Below are positions 1 to 6,760 of a DNA stretch of 9,623 nucleotides, one piece after another. Below the pieces are notes generated by a model. The model worked only from the letters and a program-made list of their open reading frames with translations. It ran no database searches and was not told where the DNA came from. Source of the DNA: Desulfitobacterium_A sp035539115 (GTDB lineage Bacteria > Bacillota > Desulfitobacteriia > Desulfitobacteriales > Desulfitobacteriaceae); NCBI RefSeq assembly GCF_035539115.1, contig NZ_DATLJA010000070.1:1-9623 (forward strand), read 5' to 3'. Numbering within the stretch: position 1 is the first letter of the stretch; every line of letters starts with the position of its first letter. Made by a program: the position numbers and the translations under genes.

Positions 1-1
1 T

Positions 2-631
2 AAAGAGAACAAAGATATCGCCGCGAGTTCCCTTCAATCGGCCTTTGATACAGAGGCAACGTATCGGAAAAAGGCGGGCAAGAATCATGTCGGTTTTGCA
101 GTCAATCTTGCGGAGACATGCTCTGACAATAATCCAGTTCATACTTATTCTGAACCGACAATTTTTGTGGAGTATGCTCTGGATACTATGAAGTTAGCCA
201 GAGAAAAGGGACTGAAAAATGTTTGGGTGACCAACGGTTATATGTCGAGAGAAACCCTCGATGTAATTATTCCATATTTAGATGCTGCTAACGTGGATTT
301 TAAGGGACCGGATGATGGGGTTTATGAGCGCTATTGCGGCGGAACGGCCGAACCTATTATGGATAACCTAAAATACCTTCACGAAGTGGGAGTGCACCTC
401 GAAATCAGCACCTTGGTCGTACCGGGCGTAAATGATAAGACAAGCCAACTTGAAATGATTGCTCAATTTATTGCTACGGAACTTAGTCAAGACGTACCTT
501 GGCATGTAAGCCGGTTTTTCCCTTCTTGGAAGATGATGGACACCCCAATTACCCCTGTGGAAACCTTAGAAAGGGCCAAGCTTATAGGAAAAAATGCGGG
601 ATTAAACTACATTTATGTCGGCAATGTTTAG
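2..631 (+). pseudogene. AmmeMemoRadiSam-type radical SAM protein, 5'-partial and 3'-truncated
   Basis: The frame is open from base 2, so the gene starts outside the window; a GTG at 167 is internal. The 209 visible residues carry family blocks in order: TYSEPTIF (about 48-55), VTNGY, DAANVDFKG, TLVVPGVND, PWHVSRFFP and a final IYVGNV. These match the AmrS/AmmeMemoRadiSam family of S-adenosylmethionine radical enzymes, often linked to Memo/AMMECR1 proteins; the biochemical role of the family is poorly defined. The CX3CX2C iron-sulfur motif should lie just upstream of base 1 and is not visible. The family usually continues after GNV with PG...TYCPNCG and a Cys-rich tail. Here a TAG follows GNV, yet the same frame goes on with TGTRGHS, stop, WMSN, stop, TSSVKRG, which resembles the missing tail with three stops. 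I therefore call it a decaying gene; a naturally short variant is possible. It lies 69 bases before trmB on the same strand. Confidence 0.6.
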
Positions 632-700
632 ACGGGAACAAGGGGACATAGTTAATGGATGTCAAATTAGACATCTTCGGTTAAAAGAGGAGAAAGTTAA

Positions 701-1337
701 ATGCGACTTAGAAAAAAGAGGTGGGCTAAGCCCGAATTGGAAAAAGATTATAAGGTCCTTTTTACCCCTTCGGAGCACGAAGGGAAATGGAAAGATCTCT
801 TCGGCAATGATCATCCAATCCATCTGGAATTGGGATGTGGAAGAGGTCGTTTCATCAACCAACTTGCTAGGATGAATACAAATATCAACTACATTGCGCT
901 TGATGCCCACAATGAACTTTTGGTTCATGTCTTAAGAAAAGCCAATGAAAGCCACCTGACTAATGTAAAAATTATTCCTATACATATAGAGAACATCGCA
1001 GGTATCTTTGCTCCAGACGAAATTGAGAAAATCTATATCAACTTTTGTAATCCATGGCCCAATAGGAGACATCATAATAAGAAGATTAACCCATCCTAAT
1101 TTCATTAGACTATATCAAACCTTTTTAAAGAATGGATCGGAAATCTGGTTCAAAACTGACGATGAATTACTTTTCACGGATAGTCTTAAGTATTTCGAAG
1201 ATGCAGGTTTTAATGAACTATATAGGACGTATGATTTATATCAAAGTGATTTTCGGGGGAATATCATGACAGAATACGAAGAGAAGTTTTGTAATCAAGG
1301 AATCAAAATAAAGTTCGGTAGGTTCCTCAGGGGGTAA
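701..1337 (+). pseudogene. trmB: tRNA (guanine-N7-)-methyltransferase, frameshifted
   Basis: TrmB methylates guanine 46 of tRNA in the cytoplasm using S-adenosylmethionine. The first part (701 to about 1081) encodes ELGCGRGRF (43-51, SAM-binding loop), ALD (66-68) and NFCNPWP (114-120, the family's DPWPKKRH region). The second part, in another frame from about 1083 to 1337, encodes RLTHPNF, FKTDDELLF and NIMTEYEEKF, the normal C-terminal TrmB blocks. Aligning with the usual PKKRHEKRRLT spacing, one extra base in the A-rich run at 1076-1085 explains the shift; left uncorrected, frame one stops at 1099. The joined product would be about 211 residues, the normal family length. The start is the ATG at 701, with GAGGAG at 687-692 at good spacing. 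Family identity is nearly certain; whether the frameshift is biological or a sequencing error cannot be seen here. Confidence 0.88.
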
Positions 1338-1364
1338 TCCAGGAGGCTAATAATAAACAAAAGA

Positions 1365-1402
1365 AAATAAACCGTAGCTCGTTAAATGGGCACGGTTTAT
1401 TT
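1365..1402. terminator. Bidirectional rho-independent terminator
   Basis: An 11-bp perfect stem, AAATAAACCGT (1365-1375) with ACGGTTTATTT (1392-1402), encloses a 16-base loop. T-rich sequence follows on the plus strand and A-rich sequence precedes it, giving U-rich tails in both directions. It lies between the convergent trmB and the sigma-54 regulator gene, so it probably stops both transcripts. Confidence 0.8.
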
Positions 1403-1412
1403 TTAATGCTTT

Positions 1413-2366
1413 CTAAACAGACTTGAGTTTTAAACCGAATTTTTGCATGTGACGCAACAGTGTAGCGTGACTAATGCCTAAAATCTTGGCTGCTTGGCGA
1501 ATGCTTGGACTCTTCTGTAATGCCTGTTGGATAGCCGCTTTTTCAGTAGTATCTAACTGTGCCTGAAGAGTACTGCTCGCGAGGTTAGTCAATGGACAGC
1601 TAGAACTGGGTCCTAAACGTTTTACAACATAATCAAGTGTGATTAGCTCTGATTCGGCGCTTACACATAGCCCTTCAACGAGGTTGCGCAACTCACGGAC
1701 ATTTCCTGGGTAATTGTGGTTCAGAATTAAGCCTATTGCTTCATCGCTGAACCGCCTGCTGATCTTGAATTCTTCGGTAATTTCTTGTAGATAGTGGTTC
1801 AGTAATGGTAGGATATCCTCTCTTCGTTCACGCAATGGAGGGACATATAGATAAGCGACATTTAGACGATAATAGAGATCCTCCCTAAACAGGCGTTGCT
1901 CAACCATAGATTGGAGATTTTTATTCGTGCTGGCGATTACCCTCACATCAATTGTACGGGACCAACTCCCGCCGACACGACGAATTTCTCGGTCGTGCAG
2001 GACTCGTAATAATTTGACCTGCATTGCAAGGGAGAGTTCACCAACTTCATCAAGGAGGAGCGTACCTTTATCCGCTAGCTCGAAGAGACCAGGATTTCCA
2101 TCATTTTTCGCTCCAGTAAAGGCGCCCTTCTCATAACCAAAAAGCTCTGATTCTAACAGTGTTTCCGGTATCGCACCACAATTAATCTTTATAAAGGGAA
2201 AAGAGGCACGGGGACTATGACGGTAAATCCAATTCGCTACAACTTCTTTTCCAGCTCCAGTCTCGCCTTCCAGTAGAACTGTGGAAGGAAACAGCGCAAT
2301 GCGTTGTGCGCGGGCAAGAAGGGCAACAAATTCTTGGCTTTGGGCAACTATCTCTTGGTCCAACAT
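1413..2366 (-). CDS. Sigma-54-dependent transcriptional activator without sensor domain
   Basis: This is a bacterial enhancer-binding protein: it binds upstream DNA and uses ATP hydrolysis to open promoters held by sigma-54 RNA polymerase. Residues here are counted from a GTG at 2375. Visible are Walker A GETGAGKE (37-44), GAFTGA for sigma-54 contact (84-89), Walker B LLLDE (106-110), sensor I ASTN (148-151), arginine-finger region REDLYYRL (164-171) and sensor II PGNVREL (223-229). A Fis/TyrR-like helix-turn-helix lies at about 288-311 (AAKILGISHATLL). All motifs are intact. The AAA+ domain begins almost at the first residue, and a TAG at 2384-2382 sits in frame just upstream, so there is no PAS, GAF or receiver domain, as in PspF. 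I prefer the ATG at 2366 (317 residues), since AGGTG (2377-2373) lies 6 bases before it; GTG 2375 and ATG 2372 are alternatives. It diverges from the ligase operon and probably controls it. The inducer is unknown. Confidence 0.93.
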   Translation of the reverse strand: MLDQEIVAQSQEFVALLARAQRIALFPSTVLLEGETGAGKEVVANWIYRHSPRASFPFIKINCGAIPETLLESELFGYEKGAFTGAKNDGNPGLFELADKGTLLLDEVGELSLAMQVKLLRVLHDREIRRVGGSWSRTIDVRVIASTNKNLQSMVEQRLFREDLYYRLNVAYLYVPPLRERREDILPLLNHYLQEITEEFKISRRFSDEAIGLILNHNYPGNVRELRNLVEGLCVSAESELITLDYVVKRLGPSSSCPLTNLASSTLQAQLDTTEKAAIQQALQKSPSIRQAAKILGISHATLLRHMQKFGLKLKSV

Positions 2367-2376
2367 TATCATCACC

Positions 2377-2427
2377 TGGTTCTATTGTAAACCAAGGATG
2401 GCTGGATGTCTATCGTACAAATACATC
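2377..2427. promoter_or_regulatory. Two inverted repeats, candidate activator-binding sites
   Basis: TGGTT-N8-AACCA spans 2377-2394 and GATGT-N13-ACATC spans 2405-2427. Their centres are about 30 bp apart, near three helical turns. They lie roughly 75 to 125 bp upstream of the predicted sigma-54 start, where enhancer sites usually sit. The first overlaps the -10 and the second the -35 of the regulator's own promoter. Binding could therefore activate the ligase operon and repress the regulator. The arms differ in sequence, so they may not serve one protein. Confidence 0.35.
2384..2412 (-). promoter_or_regulatory. Sigma-A promoter of the sigma-54 activator gene
   Basis: On the minus strand, TAGACA (2412-2407) and TACAAT (2389-2384) are separated by 17 bp; each hexamer matches the consensus at 5 of 6 positions. 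Transcription would start near 2377, only about ten bases before the preferred ATG, so the message would have almost no leader. Confidence 0.6.
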
Positions 2428-2474
2428 TGTTCCGTGATCTGCTTGTTTTGTGCGCGTGACGTGTACTACTACTG

Positions 2475-2490
2475 TGGCACGCATTTTGCA
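2475..2490 (+). promoter_or_regulatory. Sigma-54 (-24/-12) promoter of the ligase-amidase-permease operon
   Basis: TGGCAC (2475-2480), five bases, then TTGCA (2486-2490) is a full match to the sigma-54 core. The diagnostic GG (2476-2477) and GC (2488-2489) are separated by the required 10 bases. Transcription would start near 2501, leaving a leader of about 118 bases before the ligase gene. The divergent gene encodes a sigma-54 activator, which supports the call. Confidence 0.9.
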
Positions 2491-2555
2491 TATAATTTAT
2501 AACACATAAAATAAGCTTAATAAGACTTGTTGTATTCAAGAACTTTGCCTTTACC

Positions 2556-2608
2556 GTAAAAATTTACATTTGCAACACGTTTATATAAAATACTTGTTAA
2601 AAATTTAC
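2556..2608. repeat. Direct repeat AAAAATTTAC in the operon leader
   Basis: AAAAATTTAC occurs at 2558-2567 and again at 2599-2608, 41 bp apart, about four helical turns. The first copy is part of the palindrome GTAAA-AA-TTTAC (2556-2567). Both lie in the leader between the sigma-54 promoter and the ligase start. They could bind a protein or be chance in AT-rich DNA. Confidence 0.3.
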
Positions 2609-2618
2609 GCGAAAGCCG

Positions 2619-3983
2619 GTGGGAAACTTGGCCACATCCGATTTAAGCAATCATATTACTCAACTTCTACGTGAAAAACAGATTCATACTGTACGGGTGT
2701 CTTTGCATGACCCTTCGAATATCCAACGTGCGCGTTATGTCCCTTTAAGGTATTTTCTGGAACAGGTTATGCACGGTTCTTTGTCCTATCCTTCAGCAAT
2801 GTTTTCGATGGATACTTCCGCCAAGCTGCTGCCGGAAGCAGGCGATGGCTTTGATGGTGGATATCCCAGCTGGGTGCTAAAACCGGATCTAGCAACCTTT
2901 GGAATCCTGCCATCGTCGCCAGGGATGGCACATGTTATTTCTGATATATTTCTACCAGATGGTCAACCAGTGCCCACTTCGCCCCGTCATATCTTGCGAC
3001 GGGTTTTAAATGATCTCGCTCAGGATGGTTACCGGGTTTATGGCGCTTTTGAGTATGAATTTTATGTCTTTCTGGCCGATGGACAACGCTCCAATTCTTC
3101 GTCTTTAGAACCAGTATGGACCGGATTGCAATGCTTTTCTGAGGTTGCGCAGGCGAAAGTGGAAGACATCATTACTTCCGTTATGTTTGCGTTGACAGAA
3201 ATGGGGGCAGGACCGGAAGTTGCCAACACGGAATATGGGTCAGGGCAATTTGAAGTGACCAATTCTCCATTTTGGGGTTTAGAAATTGCAGACATGGCTT
3301 TCTACTATAGGACGATCATTAAAGAAATTCTGCAACGCAAGGGGTATAAGGCAACATTTATGAGTAAGCCTGTCGCTTCATCCAGTGGAAGTGGGGCACA
3401 TACCCATCTTTCTCTGTTTAATCAGAATGGCAACAATGTTTTTTCCGACCCGAATCAGCCAGATGGTTTATCTAAGCTTTGTCGCTGGTTTATTGGTGGA
3501 CAAATTAAGCATGCCCGAGCTTTATGCGCATTGTGTAATCCGACCATTAATAGCTATAAACGGCTACAACCTTATACTTTTGCACCGACAACCGTGACTT
3601 GGGGCTATGAACACCGGGGAGCGATGGTCCGCATTCCCCAACATAGAGGACAAAACACACGCTTGGAAAACCGCCTGCCTGGTGCAGACACCAATCCGTA
3701 TATTGCCTTGGCAGCAATGCTCTCAGCTGGCTTAGATGGCATTAGACAACAGATTGAACCGCCTCCTGCATTGGCAAGGCAAGACGCCTATGCACAGGAA
3801 TTTACTCACTTGCCGCGCTCATTGCCCCATGCATTGACAGCTCTGGAGGAAGATGAGTTTTTTCGTGAGACATTGGGCGAAGAATATATTCGTCACTACA
3901 TCTTAATGCGTCGTGCTGAATGGGAGAGGTATGAGGCAGCGGTTACTGACTGGGAGTATAAAGAGTATCTCGATCTTTATTAA
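2619..3983 (+). CDS. Glutamine-synthetase-like gamma-glutamyl amine ligase
   Basis: A cytoplasmic member of the glutamine synthetase fold (454 residues, normal length): beta-grasp region about 15-115, catalytic region about 120-454. It should join glutamate to an amine with ATP. Visible are metal-binding EYE (145-147), EYGSGQFEV (205-213), GSGAHTHLSLF (257-267), NSYKRL (311-316), MVRIP (336-340) and RLENRLPGADTNPY (348-361). In true glutamine synthetases the flap reads GYEAP, and its glutamate handles ammonium; here YTFAP puts Phe321 there. The TFAP, WGYEHR and LENR blocks resemble PuuA, GlnA4 and IpuC-type amine ligases. This favours an amine such as a polyamine, ethanolamine or alkylamine as acceptor; the exact substrate cannot be read. 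The start is uncertain: GTG 2619 lacks a ribosome site, while TTG 2628 has GGTGGG just before it; a stop at 2598 rules out a much earlier start. It is first in the sigma-54 operon. Confidence 0.9.
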   Translation: MGNLATSDLSNHITQLLREKQIHTVRVSLHDPSNIQRARYVPLRYFLEQVMHGSLSYPSAMFSMDTSAKLLPEAGDGFDGGYPSWVLKPDLATFGILPSSPGMAHVISDIFLPDGQPVPTSPRHILRRVLNDLAQDGYRVYGAFEYEFYVFLADGQRSNSSSLEPVWTGLQCFSEVAQAKVEDIITSVMFALTEMGAGPEVANTEYGSGQFEVTNSPFWGLEIADMAFYYRTIIKEILQRKGYKATFMSKPVASSSGSGAHTHLSLFNQNGNNVFSDPNQPDGLSKLCRWFIGGQIKHARALCALCNPTINSYKRLQPYTFAPTTVTWGYEHRGAMVRIPQHRGQNTRLENRLPGADTNPYIALAAMLSAGLDGIRQQIEPPPALARQDAYAQEFTHLPRSLPHALTALEEDEFFRETLGEEYIRHYILMRRAEWERYEAAVTDWEYKEYLDLY

Positions 3984-4155
3984 AAAATCTATATTGAACT
4001 AAGTGATATTTTGGCATTTAAGGCTTCGCTTGAGTTAGGCGCCAACTCGAAGAGTGAACCCCTAGATGACCAATTTCAAATAGATGCTATGTTTTTTGAA
4101 CAGATTTTTAGTTTGAATACACCGGATAAAAGGGAAATTCAGAGAGGAGATTGTG
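3984..4155 (+). other. Ligase-amidase spacer with an imperfect hairpin
   Basis: The spacer has no convincing promoter. CTTCG-CTT-GAGTT (4024-4036) can pair with AACTC-GAAG (4044-4052) around AGGCGCC; there is no T-run, so it is unlikely to terminate transcription and could be a processing or stabilising structure. The ligase frame also stays open after its TAA for 61 codons, to a TAA at 4167, without a usable start or ribosome site. AGGAG at 4145-4149 belongs to the amidase gene. Confidence 0.35.
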
Positions 4156-5058
4156 ATGTATCGCATTAAACGTAACCAAATTGTCTATGCCATGTCGGCA
4201 TTGAACCAACCAGTGCTACGGGTGGAAAATGGAGCTACGGTGCTCTTTGAGACCTGTGACTGCTTTGAAAATCAGATTAAATCGGTGGATACGGAATTTG
4301 AGGCCCTCGATTGGAATAGGATTAATCCGGCTACTGGTCCTGTCTATATCGAAGGTGCCCAACCAGGTGATATCTTGGAGGTTAAGATCGAGCATATCGA
4401 AATTGCCGATCATGGTGTCATGATGACCGGGCCAGATCTGGGGATGCTCGGGGATAGGCTATCCAAAAATGTTATTCGTCTTATTCCCATTCGAGACAGT
4501 AAAGCGGTTTACGAAGGGAGGGTTGAGCTCCCTCTTAAACCAATGATTGGGGTTATCGGAACTGCTCCAGCAGGTGATCCTGTGGCCTGCGGCACACCTG
4601 GTGAACATGGCGGAAATATGGACTGCACTATCATCGGAGAAGGCACAACTCTTTATTTACCGGTTAACGTTCCAGGGGCGCTGTTGGCTATGGGCGATTT
4701 ACACGCAGCAATGGGAGATGGAGAGGTTTCGGTCTGCGGTTTGGAAGTCCAAGGTGAAGTTACGGTCACCATTTCTGTGCTCAAAGATCGTCAACTGCCG
4801 TTGCCTTTAGCTAAAACCGCATCTTCTATGTATGCGATCGCTTCGGCTAAAACGCTGGATGAAGCGGTTTTGGACGCTACCCGTAACCTCGTTGGGCTAT
4901 TGACAACAATGACTAATGGTACGCTAAACGAATACGATGCGGTCAATTTGCTTAGCCTTACTGGCAACTTGCAAATTTGCCAGGTCGTTGATCCGCTGAA
5001 GACTGTCCGTTTTGAGTTAAATTTGCAATATCTTCAGCAGTTGGGAATCACTCTTTAA
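4156..5058 (+). CDS. Acetamidase/formamidase family protein
   Basis: A 300-residue cytoplasmic amidohydrolase of the FmdA/AmdA family, whose known members hydrolyse acetamide or formamide to the acid and ammonia. Family blocks are GPVYIEGAQPGD (61-72), DHGVMMTGPDLG (85-96), MIGVIGTAP (130-138), PGEHGGNMDC (148-157), LYLPVNVPGALLAMGD (166-181) and HAAMGDGE (183-190). The His, Asp and Glu residues in the last two regions are probably metal ligands. It belongs to the short (~300) branch rather than the ~400-residue formamidases. The start is the ATG at 4156, with AGGAG (4145-4149) six bases upstream; a GTG three bases earlier is too close. It is second in the operon, between a gamma-glutamyl ligase and an amine-type permease, so its substrate may be an imported amide or a gamma-glutamyl amide, not simple formamide. 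Family call sure; substrate is inference. Confidence 0.9.
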   Translation: MYRIKRNQIVYAMSALNQPVLRVENGATVLFETCDCFENQIKSVDTEFEALDWNRINPATGPVYIEGAQPGDILEVKIEHIEIADHGVMMTGPDLGMLGDRLSKNVIRLIPIRDSKAVYEGRVELPLKPMIGVIGTAPAGDPVACGTPGEHGGNMDCTIIGEGTTLYLPVNVPGALLAMGDLHAAMGDGEVSVCGLEVQGEVTVTISVLKDRQLPLPLAKTASSMYAIASAKTLDEAVLDATRNLVGLLTTMTNGTLNEYDAVNLLSLTGNLQICQVVDPLKTVRFELNLQYLQQLGITL

Positions 5059-5179
5059 AGAAGACCTAAAGTTACTATTGGCTCGTTTCAGCACTCTTTT
5101 CTGGAGTTGGAACATGCTGTCGGAAAAAGGCTTTCTACAAGCATAAGCGCGAACAGTGTATACGAGGGAGGTAAAAGTT

Positions 5180-6532
5180 ATGTCCATTGAGCAATTTGGT
5201 TATAAACAAGAACTCAAGCGAGCCTTGAGTTTTTGGGATTTGGTTATTTATGGGATGATCTTTATGGTGCCCATTGCACCGTTTGGGGTTTATGGTTACG
5301 TTTCGGATGGAGCCAAAGGGATGGTCGCCTTAGCTTACATGATTGGTATGTTTGGCATGATTTTTACAGCATTTAGTTATGCCAGAATGTCTGAGGCTTT
5401 CCCGATCGCCGGATCGGTTTATGCCTATGCTCAAAGAGGGATTAATGAATATATTGGTTTTATGGCTGGTTGGTCAATCTTGCTCGATTATATTTTGATA
5501 CCATCATTACTTTACTTGGTCAGTGCTGCAGCTTTGGGAGCATTACTCCCAGCAGTACCCATTTGGGTGTGGTTGGTTTTATTTATTGGCTTTAATACGA
5601 TCATTAATGTTAGAGGAATTGAATTTACAGCGGGCGCCAACCGCATTATCTTGGTTGCGGAGTTTATCGTTCTGGCGATTTTTATTGTTGTTGGACTGGT
5701 GGCTCTGAAAAATGGCGTCGGCGATGGTGGGTTAACTATGAAACCCATCTATGACCCAGCAAATTTCAGTCTGAGCACGGTAATGGGGGCAGTTTCGATC
5801 GCTGTGCTTTCTTTCCTAGGCTTTGATGGGATCTCCACACTTTCGGAGGAGGTCAAAGGCGGCGAAAAGGTCGGCAATAAGTTGGTCGGGAATGCGACCG
5901 TATTAGCCCTGCTCATCGTCGGTTTTCTCTTTATCATCCAGACATGGATTGCCAGTGATCTAGGTCGTGGTATGAATTTTGATAATCTCGACATAGCCTT
6001 CTACCAGATTGCTGGGGCCGCTGGCGGTACTTGGCTGAAAAATCTCACTATTATTGCTACGGCTTTTTCGTGGGGGATTGCCAATGCTCTAGCAGCCCAG
6101 GCAGCAATTTCTCGTGTGCTTTATTCCATGGCGCGTGATAGAAAATTGCCATTGGTGCTTTCCAAAGTGCATCCTAAATATCAGACACCTTATATAAGTA
6201 CGATTTTAGTGGCGGTAATTTCCTTAGGTGTGGGTCTTTTCTTCCAAAGCCAGATTGCTAATTTGACAGTTCTAGTTAACTTTGGGGCGTTGATTTCCTT
6301 TCTGCTTCTGCATATCTCTGTAATTAACCATTACATCATTCGAGGTAAGTCTAAAAACTATTTTAAACACCTGATCATGCCAATTATTGGTTTTGTCGTG
6401 ATCGCTTATGTTCTTTACGGGATGGATATTGCTGCTATTAAGCTTGGTAGCGTATGGATTGTCATAGGTATTATCTATCTGGCTGTGCTTTCTCTAGTAC
6501 TCAAACAAAAACCTACGTCGATTGAACTATAA
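5180..6532 (+). CDS. APC-superfamily permease, PuuP-like amine or amino acid importer
   Basis: A 450-residue inner-membrane transporter with about 12 hydrophobic segments, as expected for the amino acid-polyamine-organocation superfamily. Motifs include FPIAGSVYAYAQRGIN (74-89), GFMAGWSILLDY (93-104), SFLGFDGISTLSEE (211-224), SRVLYSMARDRKLP (311-324) and NFGALISFLLL (367-377). These resemble putrescine importer PuuP and related permeases more than basic amino acid antiporters. The substrate is probably an amine, amino acid or amide taken up by proton or sodium symport; only the superfamily is certain. The start is the ATG at 5180, with GGGAGGT at 5166-5172 seven bases upstream; a GTG at 5156 is in frame but has no site. 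It follows the amidase by 121 bases with no terminator between, so it is probably third in the sigma-54 operon. A hairpin follows at 6569-6612. Confidence 0.92.
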   Translation: MSIEQFGYKQELKRALSFWDLVIYGMIFMVPIAPFGVYGYVSDGAKGMVALAYMIGMFGMIFTAFSYARMSEAFPIAGSVYAYAQRGINEYIGFMAGWSILLDYILIPSLLYLVSAAALGALLPAVPIWVWLVLFIGFNTIINVRGIEFTAGANRIILVAEFIVLAIFIVVGLVALKNGVGDGGLTMKPIYDPANFSLSTVMGAVSIAVLSFLGFDGISTLSEEVKGGEKVGNKLVGNATVLALLIVGFLFIIQTWIASDLGRGMNFDNLDIAFYQIAGAAGGTWLKNLTIIATAFSWGIANALAAQAAISRVLYSMARDRKLPLVLSKVHPKYQTPYISTILVAVISLGVGLFFQSQIANLTVLVNFGALISFLLLHISVINHYIIRGKSKNYFKHLIMPIIGFVVIAYVLYGMDIAAIKLGSVWIVIGIIYLAVLSLVLKQKPTSIEL

Positions 6533-6568
6533 CGAGCAAAAAACCATTGTGTTCGGACAAAACTATAG

Positions 6569-6612
6569 CCCGAATAACGGACACTTTCTTTATAGAAAGC
6601 GCCTTATTCGGG
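6569..6612 (+). terminator. Hairpin terminator after the permease
   Basis: CCCGAATAA (6569-6577) pairs with TTATTCGGG (6604-6612). Inside, CTTTCT (6584-6589) pairs with AGAAAG (6594-6599) around a TTAT loop. GTTTCACTTTA follows, a weak T-tract. It probably marks the end of the cassette operon, with some read-through possible. Confidence 0.6.
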
Positions 6613-6760
6613 TTTCACTTTATTCAGATTAGTAAATTTTCCATCTTTGATTACATCCCCAAGTCGTTGTATTCGTGGAATCTGAGGGTTAAGATATATG
6701 AAGGTCCTTTTGAAGATGAGTGTGGGGTTGCAAGATTAAAACAAAAAGGAGTTTTTAATA

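Noticed and set aside
1070..1099. Programmed ribosomal frameshift in trmB
   Set aside because: No classic slippery heptamer with stimulator, and TrmB is not known for frameshifting; an indel is simpler.
2619..3983. Annotation as a true glutamine synthetase (glnA)
   Set aside because: The flap glutamate is replaced by Phe321, and the surrounding blocks look like gamma-glutamyl amine ligases; the context is an amine or amide cassette.
1413..6532. A complete Puu putrescine pathway
   Set aside because: Only PuuA-like and PuuP-like functions are seen; no PuuB oxidase, PuuC dehydrogenase or PuuD hydrolase is present in the window.
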